A DNA stretch of 21,503 bases, from the IMG/VR virus record IMGVR_UViG_3300020193_000163, positions 1-21,503 of that record. One strand, written 5' to 3'. The translations under genes and the position numbers were made by a program. Below the pieces are notes generated by a model. The model worked only from the letters and a program-made list of their open reading frames with translations, ran no database searches and had not been told where the DNA came from. Origin of the DNA: a virus. Shown here piece by piece: positions 14,901 to 21,503 of this stretch (its first letter is position 1; the number at the start of each line of letters is the position of its first letter).

Positions 14901-17900
14901 TAGTTCTACCTTTAATGTTCAACGTATTGGTGTAGTTGGAATATCATCAGATGCAAAATTAAGACTGATTGTAGACGAATATCTGCCAAAAGTTTTATAC
15001 TATAACTTGGTTCCTGTTTATGAAAGCACTCTTCCAATAGAAAAACAAGAGATATTATCAGATAATTCTATCAATTCATATAACGAGTTGCAAATAGAGA
15101 AGAGCATTTATAATGGGACTCACAAAGTTTCTATATCCACATCAACCTCATTCAACTACTTCTTGAAAAGTGAACCTGAGGTATCATCATACATATCATC
15201 AACCTCTGATCTGAAGTATTATACAAATTCAGTATCAGCATATGGACCAATTAGAGATATTAAGATATTGAACAGGGGAGTTAACTATTACTCTTTACCA
15301 GCAATTTCAGATGTGACTTCGGGTGTTGGTTCTGGAGCAGTTCTTGAAGCTCAAAGCAGATCTATTGGAAGAATTAAAAAAACAAAAATAATGAATGTTG
15401 GATTTGATTATCCATCGGATTATACTTTAAAACCAAAAATAGCTTTACCAAAAATAATAAAAATTGATAGTTTAACGTCATTCCAATCTGTCGGGGTTTC
15501 TTCTTTCGGCAGAGGATATGTTTCTGCGCCAAAACTATTAGTCTTTGATGGTAAAACAGGACAATTAGTTCCAGAAGTTGATTTAAAATATGAACTTGGA
15601 AAAAATCAAGTTGAAATAAGAAATAATAGTTATGGAATGTATAACACGCAACCAGTTATACTGCCAATACAAAACTCAAATGGAGTTGGAATTAGAACTA
15701 TATCATACAATAGTTCAACTAAAAAAGTTACTGTTGGTCTTTCCACCGGTTTCAATACTTCAAGTTCTTTCCCATTCCAAGTTAATGATAAAGTTCTCAT
15801 AGAGAACATAAGTGTTGGAATAGGATCGACTGCAAAAGGATTTAATTCCGAAAATTACAATTATCAATTATTCACATTAACAGATATTGATGCAAATATT
15901 GGTGGAATAGGATCGGTTTCATATAGTTTAGATGGATATTTGTCCGGCACAGAATTTCCAGGAAATTTTGATGCGGCAAACTCTGCTGGTAGAATTATTC
16001 CAGAAAAGTTTTTCCCACAATTCATCTCAACTTTAAAGAAAAATGATTATAGAGTAGGTGAAATAGTTAAATCCGAAAATTCTACTGGAGTTATTGAAAG
16101 TTGGGATTCTATAACAAATTATTTGAAAATATCAACCAAAGATGAATTTGGGGTTGGCAATAAAATTGAAGGATTATCATCAAAAACTCAAGGTTTTGCA
16201 TCGTCTATTACAGAATTTGATTATTATGCAGTTCTTGATTCAACATCAAAAGTTGAAAATGGATGGGAAACAAGTGCAGGATTCTTAAATAGCGAAGAAC
16301 AAAGAATCCAAGATAACCTTTACTATCAAAATTTCTCATATTCAATTAAATCAAAAATACCATTTGATACTTGGAATGATGCGGTTAGTACGCTTAATCA
16401 CACAGTTGGGTTTAGAAAATTCTCAGACTTACAGGTAGAATCAAAAGTTTCTCCAGAAACAAATACTTCTCTTACTGTTGGTGTTTCGACTCAAGTGACT
16501 GGAGTAGATGTTATTGTAGATATGATTGGTGTTGGTGACTTAAATTGTTTTTATGATTTTGATCTGGCTAAAGAGAATTCTCTAAGAATTGGGTCTAGAG
16601 TATTCTCAAACAGAATATCTTTCAATAACAGAATTTTAACAGATTATTTCGAGTCTTTTGGAAATAGAGTTCTATCAATTGATGATATTAGTTCTCAATT
16701 CAATAGTAATCCAAGACCAACTAACTATGCAGAAGTTCATAGATTTGATCTGAGAGACATAAGAGCTCAAAAATATATCACTTATATTAAAGATAGAAGA
16801 TACACTGGTCAACGCCAGGTCATGTTGCTCACGTTGATTCATGATGATTTAAATGGATACTTAAATCAGTATGGAAGAGTTGAGACTTCATATGATCTTG
16901 GTTCTTTTGATTTTGCAGTTAGTGGTTCTGATGGTATTTTAAATTATTATCCAACTAGATTTACAATAAATGATTATGATGTCACTACTCTTTCTTATAA
17001 TTTAAAAGACAACCTGAGTGGAGTAGGTAGTACTACTATAGGACCAATCATAAATATCAACACAACAAACTCAAGTGTAGCAGCAGCGTCAACTGTAACT
17101 ATTGTTAGTTTTGCATCTACATATACCTCGGCTAAAATTCTTGTAGAAATTAATGGCGGAGATGGTGAATATGAGCTAGATGAACTTAATCTAGTTCATG
17201 ATGGAACTAATGTGGAACTAATTGAATATGGTCAATTAACCACTGGTTCTTTACTAACACCATTATCTTCTAGTGGGTATGGAACTTATTATCCATATAT
17301 CTCAGGATCAACGATAAAGGTAGACTTTATTGCTAATGCTGGAATAGGAACGACAACATATATCAACACTATTACGATTGGAATTGCCAACACCTCTAGT
17401 GTAGGTGTTGGAACTCTTGAAATGAAACATGCTGTTTTGACAGCAAAAACTACATCCATAGCCTCTTCTACTTCACCAACTTCGTCCTCTATTCTAGAAT
17501 ATTCTGGAGAATATAGTGCCGCATATTGTTTGGTTCAAGTAACAGATGTAACTAATAATAGACACCAAATATCTGAAATTGTCATGATAGATGATGATGC
17601 ATACCCTGAACCATATGTAACAGAATTTGGAAACTTAGAAACTCATAGTGGTCTTGGAACTATTGGTGGATCAATTACTGGAATTGGAGAAACTACTCAA
17701 TTAACATTTACTCCTCTACCAAATATTGAGACACAAGTTAAAGTATATGCAAATATTTTAAGAATACAAGATGATTCTAGAGATATTGTTGATTTAGACA
17801 ATGGAACAATTGAAACAAATTATGCAAATTATTATGGAACAGAAAGTGATTTGAAGAGAGCATTTAATCTCACCCATAAAGGATCTCAAATTTTTGAAAG

Positions 17901-20900
17901 ATATTTTGATGGATCTAATGCCAGTATTGTGAGTTTTACTGACAATACAATAGAAATTCCAGGACACTTCTTTGTTACTGGAGAAAAGGTTACTTATACT
18001 AGTGCAGGTGCTGGAACAACCGCATCTGTTGGAATTGCTACCACAACGATAACTGGAATTGGAATTACTGATAAACTACCATCAACTCTTTATATTGTTA
18101 AAGTAAATGATAATAAAGTAAAAGTATCTGCTTCCGCCACAGATTCATTAAAATCAATTCCTAATGTTCTTGACTTGACAAGTGTTGGAGTTGGAACCAC
18201 TCATAAATTTACTTCACATAATCAAAATGCTAAAGTTCTAATATCTTTAGATAATATAATTCAATCACCAGTTGTTGCTACTTCTCAAACAACGACTCTT
18301 GCAGTTAATGCATTTACAACCGAGGATGTATTATACTTTACAGGCATAACTTCATTCTTTGGTGGTGATTTAATAAGAATCGGCAGCGAAATAATGAAAA
18401 TTGAAGGAGTTGGAATTGGAAGCACTAATGCGATAAGAGTGAGAAGACCTTGGCTTGGAACTTCAGTTGCAGGATATTCTACTGGAGCTATAGTTACAAA
18501 GGTACGAGGAACATATAATATTGTTGATAATATTTTGAACTTTGTAGAAGCTCCGTATGGAAATGTTCCAATTGGAAGTATAACCAATCCACCTGATGAA
18601 AGAGATTGGTCTGGAATATCAACAAGTTCACACTTCCATGGAAGATCCTTTATGAGATCTGGAATCGTCAATAGTTCCAACGAATCTTACTATAAAAACT
18701 ATATCTTTGACGATGTTTCAGATAATTTTACCGGAACAAACAGAACTTTTGCATTAAAAACTTCAGGTTCAAATGTAACTGGAATTTCAAATGAAAACGC
18801 AATCATACTGATTAATGATGTTTTCCAGGGACCTGGTTCTGATGCAAATTATACGCTATCTGAAAATGTTGGTGTTACTTCTATAACCTTTACTGGAACA
18901 GCTACTTCTGTTGCATATGATATAAATTCATCGAATCTTCCTACTGGCGGAATCATTATTTCTGTTGGTTCAACTGAAGGATTTGGATATCAACCATTAG
19001 TTGCTGCTGGTGGAACAGCGATAGTTTCTATTGCTGGAACAATTTCATCAATCAGTATTGGAAACAGTGGTTCTGGATATAGATCTGGCATTCAAACTGT
19101 CAGGGTTGGAGTTCAAACGTATGATTCTAATGGGTTCTACTTGAATTTTATTGGAACTGCTGCCGTAAGTAAAGGAAACATTGTAAGTATTGCTATTACA
19201 AATCCAGGTATTGGATACACCTTCACAAACCCACCAAAAGTTATCTTTGATGAGCCATTATCATATTCAGATATTCCATTAATTTATAGTTCTTCTTCAT
19301 CAATTGGAATTGGAACAGCAGCAACTGTTGATATTGTAGTAGGACAAGGTTCTAGTGTAATTGATTTTGAAATTAGAAATACTGGTTATGGATATAGAGA
19401 AAATGAAATATTAACCGTTCCTATTGGGGGTTTGAGTGGAATACCAACAACATCATCATTTAAAGAATTCCAGATTACAGTACAAAATATATTCTCAGAT
19501 AAATTTACTGGATGGTCTCTTGGCGAATTGCAATCTTTTGACGATATTTCTGAATTATTTGACGGCGAAACTACAACTTTCCCACTGACAGTTAATGGAA
19601 ATTTAATTTCTATTAAAGCATCTAAGGGTTCTAATATTAACGTTCAAGATTTGCTTTTAGTATTTGTAAATGATATTCTGCAAGTTCCTGGACAAGGATA
19701 TATTTTTGAAGGTGGAAGTATTATAACATTCACTGAAGCTCCAAAAGGAACAAGTTTGGGAATTCCTGGTACAAATGATACATGCAAAATTCTTTTCTAT
19801 AAGGGAAGTGGATCTGTTGATGTAATAGAAAGGAACATTTTAGAGACAGTTAAAATAGGAGATCAGTTGATTTTAGGTTATGATCCATCTATTGGTCAGC
19901 AACCAACACTTCAAGAGGAAGATAGAACAGTAACTTCAATTCTTGCAACAGATTTAGTTAACACAAATCCATATTTTGGACCAGGAAACACTGGGGATGA
20001 ATCCTTAGCAAGAACAATTACTTGGTGTCGTCAAACTGAAGATAAGATTATAGATGAAAAAGAAATAACGAAAGATAGAATGCTTTATGAGCCAACTATC
20101 AATCCAACTGCTTATTTAATACAACCAGTTGGAGTTGGTACAACTATTGTATATGTTGATAATCTAAGACCATTCTTCAATCCAATAAATGAAAGTCAAA
20201 CTAGCCTGAGTTTCCAAAATAAAATCACTTTAATCTCTCAAGATGAAAAAGTTGGAGCATCTGCTACAGCAGTGGTTTCTACTGCAGGAACAATAACGTC
20301 GATAAGCATTAATAATGGAGGAAGTGGATATGCTTCTGCCCCATCTATTAGTATTGGAAACACAGCACAATCTATTGGTTTGGGAACTACCGCTATTGCA
20401 TCTGCCTCGGTTCTTTCTGGAGTTGTTACATCAATAACATTAACTAATGCTGGAACAGGATATACCTCAACCAATCCACCATCAATTTTAATTGAACCTC
20501 CAACATCAGTTATTGAAACTAATTCTGTAGAATCTTATTCTGGTGATTCTGGGGTAATTGTTGGATTTGGAACGACAACACAATCCGCTACTGTTAAACT
20601 TATATTTGATTTGCATATACCACTAGATTCCTATTTACGAGCAACATCTGTGGTTGGCAGTGCAGTGACTTTAAGTTCAATATCCATTGGAGATTACTTT
20701 ATCGTTTATGATTCTAATGTTGGGTCATCATCAACAACGATTTATTCTAGAGATAAAGATGATAATATTATAGGAATCGGAACGGAATTTTTAGATAACA
20801 TCTATCAAGTTGATTCAGTATCTAATGTTCAATACTCGGTTGTTGGAGTTGGAACAACAACTTTAAGAAGAGTCCAGGCAAGAGTTAGTGGTCTCTCTAC

Positions 20901-21165
20901 TATTTCGTTTAGTTCTTCTTTAATTACTTTTGATTCTGGTGTTTTTACTTTTGATAGTTCTGGAATCACTACTTCATACAGTGGAATAGTAACAACCATA
21001 ACTTCATATAACTTTGGTAATTTTAGCTGGGGTAAAATTATACTGTCTTCAAGATCTGCCAATAATCAATTTAATTACTATGGTAATAATGGAGTTGTTG
21101 GAATTACAACCTCATCTCTAGTAAAAAGATCAACCCCACTTAAATATATAAACTACATAGTCTAA
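8956..21165 (+). CDS. Giant modular virion structural protein (4069 aa), in the gene 7 position
   Basis: One uninterrupted 12.2-kb frame for a protein of roughly 440 kDa. The N-terminal part (about 1-250) has LSQYYLAQEFQGAPIDLLQNI (31-51) and FYKSKGTDRSFEILFKALYG, a pattern of large phage baseplate-associated proteins. Then come six 'NHNF.SGD.V.Y...' modules (near 584, 839, 949, 1685, 1851 and 2990) and four 'I.dE...Y' modules (103, 355, 1587 and 3138). Paired GSGY-type repeats lie near 763, 1069, 2107, 3336 and 3763. A YHYH domain spans about 1240-1350 (GWAYDGNPIYGPYGY). Further segments are DNLYYQNFSYSIKSK (~2450), a duplicated beta unit (2726 and 2856), INDVFQGPG (~3287) and VNDILQVPGQGY (~3573). 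The order gp6 - small gene - giant matches T4 genes 6-7 by position, and T4 gp7 has 1032 aa, so identity as gp7 is not proven. A peripheral baseplate or fibre role is inferred. Confidence 0.88.
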   Translation: MSEKRIQLKDIVKNQVPQYVKEEYPLVGEFLSQYYLAQEFQGAPIDLLQNIDQYVKLDSITNLGTFTTLSSDITSFDENISINLLDSETGTEGFPEKYGLISIDDEVIAYKTKTPNGFTNCYRGFSGIVAYKNTNVGIASTYKLKTSDQLIFKDSNSESHSAGTKIYNLSNLFLKEFLIKTKYQISPGFENRSFIERANESTILKQIKDFYKSKGTDRSFEILFKALYGDEVKVIRPRDFLFRPSDAQYKVTNDLVVELISGPIQDIPNLTLFQNPYQSITKAYGTVSELENIVSDDGRSFYKLKIDGGYNRDPAFNGAIYGKFAVHPKTRSIGQFPSGSSAIDVDSTVGFPNKGEISVEFSNQTTGIVSYTSKNLTQFLGCGNVNYAISNNSKIGINTYASAVTGFGTEIKVRINSILNSVAISAGNYFYAKNDTATIPTLGYQGKNALDNGWVFNTSPTYEVESYEIVDFSDQTYSVTLKNKHAFQTGDKLEIVESDAVIGNSNVLDILSEKTIVIIGQGLLRGRGFKIRRKILKVSSSKFPDANILSANVQNIYKDGQKTLVAAPSLPNYNNQQLNVTDRSIVFSGVFQGSTFTITSLEDHGFYTGDSVYYTPEKTTLTSIDVDGNSSISNIISSSLFDEGIYFIKRIDANNVKFAKSKSDILNGDFISLENQTTINNNTLEPYEFANKTLESQKLLREISLPETTNLSEETIPGFTGILVNGVEILNYKSKDKIIYGPIEDIEVLSEGTNYDIINAPHLIISDSVGTGATGYCAVSGSLNEIRIVDPGFDYLDTPTVRITGGNGSGAKARVNMKLVVHEVIFNSELKSDLVGIGSTISTIGFSTAHKFRNGEGVIYKTFGQKSVTGLTTDATYYVSNVSTTKIKLHKNFNDAISGINTIFLTGYGVGNHSFETINKKSILASVTVENTGFGYQNKKRTVSSSGINTSTDSIYIKNHNFSSGEIVTYSTSGSAIGGLSNNTNYVVTKVDNNNFRVSQVGSGNLSEDFYYKTKQYIDITSTNGDTHIFNYPTINVELVGNVGISTSYKAQIEPIFRGSIKSIHMTSGGSSYGVEDIFNLDRQPLITIASGSNAEFQPVISNGKVKQVLVNNVGRNYTSSPNLVISGSGSGAVLTPVILNNQIIDVKVIDGGSGYLQESTSIVAVHPGSGATFRAKIKSWTVNLFQKYISKISEDDGFLTIGTGKEFGLQFSHIYAPRKLRELLFSKDQAGKTLYSNSDLRISNSVEINSTDHSPIIGWAYDGNPIYGPYGYSTKSGGVVSQMKSGYRLQLNSSRPSLNYFSEGFFIEDYIYYNSNDETVLDENNGRFCITPDYPKGTYAYFATLDNSSVESSGPFARYKKPIFPYLIGNKFTSKPNKFNFDRFSNQNVIDLNKTNWVRNTYPYNIIENESTYEYITIPNKLNQTIDVVGVSPGHVDSIGILTGGNNYQINDALVFNNIDSGKNIRGFSAAAVVSKLSGKTVSNISVASSTLNNVEFYPIGNKGEYILFNENPHNFTDFDLVSISGLSTTSSLIEGNYIAGIETSKLSLVGVGTSTIGIGTLGVTGIVTYISVRGSLGFSNIRENDILSINNEKIKVLNIDNVSSRLRILRQVSGTVGTSHSVTTVIYENPRKLKINSGFKTDYSYFINKEIYFNPSESIAIGTNTSIGVGTTITFSNPGAGATQVFIQNGLIYLPNHQLNTGDQLTYRTNTGTPITVYSIGVGTISLSDNSSVYVAKFSDNFIGISTVKVGLGSTGFFAGIGSTTSNIKPVLFTGFGTGVYHSFVTNYSVITGQVSRNVVTVSTAQTHGLMNDDYVEVDVSPSITTSITLKYNDYNRKIVVNPKSFSAGNVNITTNTITILNHNFNSGDKVIHTSTSPSGGLVDQKTYYIIFVDKNNVRLSDSYFNSTKRVPDVIDITSASSGVLSQVNPPLKLYKNSVVEFDLSDSSLSYTYQSTRYSAFRFEIFKDREFKNIFDTSEYSSTFNVQRIGVVGISSDAKLRLIVDEYLPKVLYYNLVPVYESTLPIEKQEILSDNSINSYNELQIEKSIYNGTHKVSISTSTSFNYFLKSEPEVSSYISSTSDLKYYTNSVSAYGPIRDIKILNRGVNYYSLPAISDVTSGVGSGAVLEAQSRSIGRIKKTKIMNVGFDYPSDYTLKPKIALPKIIKIDSLTSFQSVGVSSFGRGYVSAPKLLVFDGKTGQLVPEVDLKYELGKNQVEIRNNSYGMYNTQPVILPIQNSNGVGIRTISYNSSTKKVTVGLSTGFNTSSSFPFQVNDKVLIENISVGIGSTAKGFNSENYNYQLFTLTDIDANIGGIGSVSYSLDGYLSGTEFPGNFDAANSAGRIIPEKFFPQFISTLKKNDYRVGEIVKSENSTGVIESWDSITNYLKISTKDEFGVGNKIEGLSSKTQGFASSITEFDYYAVLDSTSKVENGWETSAGFLNSEEQRIQDNLYYQNFSYSIKSKIPFDTWNDAVSTLNHTVGFRKFSDLQVESKVSPETNTSLTVGVSTQVTGVDVIVDMIGVGDLNCFYDFDLAKENSLRIGSRVFSNRISFNNRILTDYFESFGNRVLSIDDISSQFNSNPRPTNYAEVHRFDLRDIRAQKYITYIKDRRYTGQRQVMLLTLIHDDLNGYLNQYGRVETSYDLGSFDFAVSGSDGILNYYPTRFTINDYDVTTLSYNLKDNLSGVGSTTIGPIININTTNSSVAAASTVTIVSFASTYTSAKILVEINGGDGEYELDELNLVHDGTNVELIEYGQLTTGSLLTPLSSSGYGTYYPYISGSTIKVDFIANAGIGTTTYINTITIGIANTSSVGVGTLEMKHAVLTAKTTSIASSTSPTSSSILEYSGEYSAAYCLVQVTDVTNNRHQISEIVMIDDDAYPEPYVTEFGNLETHSGLGTIGGSITGIGETTQLTFTPLPNIETQVKVYANILRIQDDSRDIVDLDNGTIETNYANYYGTESDLKRAFNLTHKGSQIFERYFDGSNASIVSFTDNTIEIPGHFFVTGEKVTYTSAGAGTTASVGIATTTITGIGITDKLPSTLYIVKVNDNKVKVSASATDSLKSIPNVLDLTSVGVGTTHKFTSHNQNAKVLISLDNIIQSPVVATSQTTTLAVNAFTTEDVLYFTGITSFFGGDLIRIGSEIMKIEGVGIGSTNAIRVRRPWLGTSVAGYSTGAIVTKVRGTYNIVDNILNFVEAPYGNVPIGSITNPPDERDWSGISTSSHFHGRSFMRSGIVNSSNESYYKNYIFDDVSDNFTGTNRTFALKTSGSNVTGISNENAIILINDVFQGPGSDANYTLSENVGVTSITFTGTATSVAYDINSSNLPTGGIIISVGSTEGFGYQPLVAAGGTAIVSIAGTISSISIGNSGSGYRSGIQTVRVGVQTYDSNGFYLNFIGTAAVSKGNIVSIAITNPGIGYTFTNPPKVIFDEPLSYSDIPLIYSSSSSIGIGTAATVDIVVGQGSSVIDFEIRNTGYGYRENEILTVPIGGLSGIPTTSSFKEFQITVQNIFSDKFTGWSLGELQSFDDISELFDGETTTFPLTVNGNLISIKASKGSNINVQDLLLVFVNDILQVPGQGYIFEGGSIITFTEAPKGTSLGIPGTNDTCKILFYKGSGSVDVIERNILETVKIGDQLILGYDPSIGQQPTLQEEDRTVTSILATDLVNTNPYFGPGNTGDESLARTITWCRQTEDKIIDEKEITKDRMLYEPTINPTAYLIQPVGVGTTIVYVDNLRPFFNPINESQTSLSFQNKITLISQDEKVGASATAVVSTAGTITSISINNGGSGYASAPSISIGNTAQSIGLGTTAIASASVLSGVVTSITLTNAGTGYTSTNPPSILIEPPTSVIETNSVESYSGDSGVIVGFGTTTQSATVKLIFDLHIPLDSYLRATSVVGSAVTLSSISIGDYFIVYDSNVGSSSTTIYSRDKDDNIIGIGTEFLDNIYQVDSVSNVQYSVVGVGTTTLRRVQARVSGLSTISFSSSLITFDSGVFTFDSSGITTSYSGIVTTITSYNFGNFSWGKIILSSRSANNQFNYYGNNGVVGITTSSLVKRSTPLKYINYIV
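12673..13005 (+). other. YHYH domain region inside the giant structural gene
   Basis: The segment encodes about residues 1240-1350 of the giant protein. It has the core pattern DHSPIIGWAYDGNPIYGPYG (around 1253-1272), a descending FFIEDYIYY stretch, DENNGRFCITPDYPKGTYAY and FATLD. This matches the YHYH family, known from bacterial and eukaryotic secreted proteins and from cyanophage virion proteins. The eponymous Tyr-His-Tyr-His string itself is replaced by YAYFAT here. Confidence 0.75.
18961..20515 (+). repeat. Related GSGY repeat blocks within the giant gene
   Basis: Two blocks encode the same module. Block one (about 18961-19430) contains AGTISSISIGNSGSGY and NIVSIAITNPGIGYTFTNPP. Block two (about 20242-20515) contains AGTITSISINNGGSGY and VVTSITLTNAGTGYTSTNPP. 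Each block has two 'I.SI.I.N.G.GY' units followed by a Pro-rich end. Between them lies the non-repeated 'VNDILQVPG' to 'PTAYLIQPVGVGTT' segment. The blocks point to internal duplication. Confidence 0.65.
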
Positions 21166-21168
21166 ATA
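21161..21168 (+). promoter_or_regulatory. Possible late-promoter box after the giant gene
   Basis: TCTAAATA differs by one base from TATAAATA, overlaps the TAA stop of the giant gene (21163-21165) and lies 22 nt before the next start. The arrangement is the same as at genes 25 and 8676, which supports it despite the mismatch. Confidence 0.4.
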
Positions 21169-21190
21169 CTTCTAAACCAAAATATCAATA

Positions 21191-21503
21191 ATGGCAAAGT
21201 TAGGTATAAGTACAGGAACAGTGCCTAATGATGGAACAGGTGACACGCTGTTGTCTGGTGCGATAAAAGTAAATAGTAACTTTAATGAAATTTATAATTA
21301 TTTCGGAGCAGGGAGCACTACAACCCTATCTGCGCCTGTTTGGAGCACTACGAACGCTGGTATTAACACATTAAGGAATGTTGGTATCGGAACCACAAAT
21401 CCAAGATTTGCCCTAGAGGTTGGTGCTGTTGGAGCATCAGGAACCACATTATTTGTAAATGGTGATGCACGAATCACTGGAATCTTAAGTATTGGAACTT
21501 CGT
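21191..21503 (+). CDS. Fibre-like virion structural protein, N-terminal part (3' partial)
   Basis: ATG 21191 runs open to the right edge (104 codons). The N-terminus MAKLGISTGTVPNDGTGDTL followed by LSGAIKVNSNFNEIYNYFG is a hallmark of cyanophage tail-fibre and structural proteins. It probably attaches the fibre to the particle. It is followed by NVGIGTTNPRFALEVG (around 68-83) and VNGDARITGILSIGTS, the repeating 'VGIGTTNP..LEV.G' module typical of fibres with triple-beta shafts. The gene starts 25 nt after the giant gene and probably continues for hundreds of codons. The exact T4 equivalent cannot be named from this fragment. Confidence 0.85.
   Translation, partial: MAKLGISTGTVPNDGTGDTLLSGAIKVNSNFNEIYNYFGAGSTTTLSAPVWSTTNAGINTLRNVGIGTTNPRFALEVGAVGASGTTLFVNGDARITGILSIGTS

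Noticed and set aside
18285-21062. Several minus-strand frames opposite the 3' third of the giant gene
   Set aside because: The regular Gly-Val-Thr repeats of the sense strand keep the antisense frame open; no start signals or motifs support them.

Overview
The window looks like part of the genome of a T4-like myovirus infecting marine picocyanobacteria (Synechococcus or Prochlorococcus). The clearest evidence is a T4-type baseplate pair, gp25 then gp6. It is followed by a very large structural gene whose modules (GSGY-type repeats, 'VNDILQVPG' and 'INDVFQGPG' strings, a YHYH domain) are characteristic of cyanophage virion proteins. The start of a fibre-like gene with a GIGTTNP motif comes last. 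Late-promoter boxes of the ATAAATA type precede several structural genes. The host assignment is an inference from family resemblance; no host-derived metabolic gene is present.

Left part (1-3940): a string of very small plus-strand genes, mostly 40-95 codons and without recognisable function, interrupted by one minus-strand free-standing GIY-YIG homing endonuclease (861-1889). A gene-free stretch of about 400 bp upstream of the endonuclease carries two short direct-repeat arrays (21 bp and 33 bp periods), a perfect T4-type late box on the minus strand and a sigma-70-type promoter. A second strong sigma-70-type promoter at 3345-3373 reads into an unusually GC-rich run of hairpins (3389-3433) ahead of a small membrane protein gene.

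Middle part (3940-6031): a GT-A-fold glycosyltransferase-like gene with its own TTGACA-17-TAAAAT promoter, two overlapping tiny genes, a strong intrinsic terminator, then two overlapping genes of unknown function that lead up to the baseplate genes.

Right part (6058-21503): gp25 (baseplate wedge), gp6 (baseplate wedge, here with an appended Thr-Pro/Ser-Pro tail), an 86-codon unknown, a 4069-residue modular protein in the place where T4 carries gene 7, and the 5' end of a fibre-like gene. Late-promoter boxes overlap the stop codons at three of these boundaries, so the structural genes are probably transcribed late from several nested starts. The inferred division of labour is that gp25 and gp6 build the baseplate wedge, while the giant protein and the following gene supply peripheral baseplate or fibre parts.
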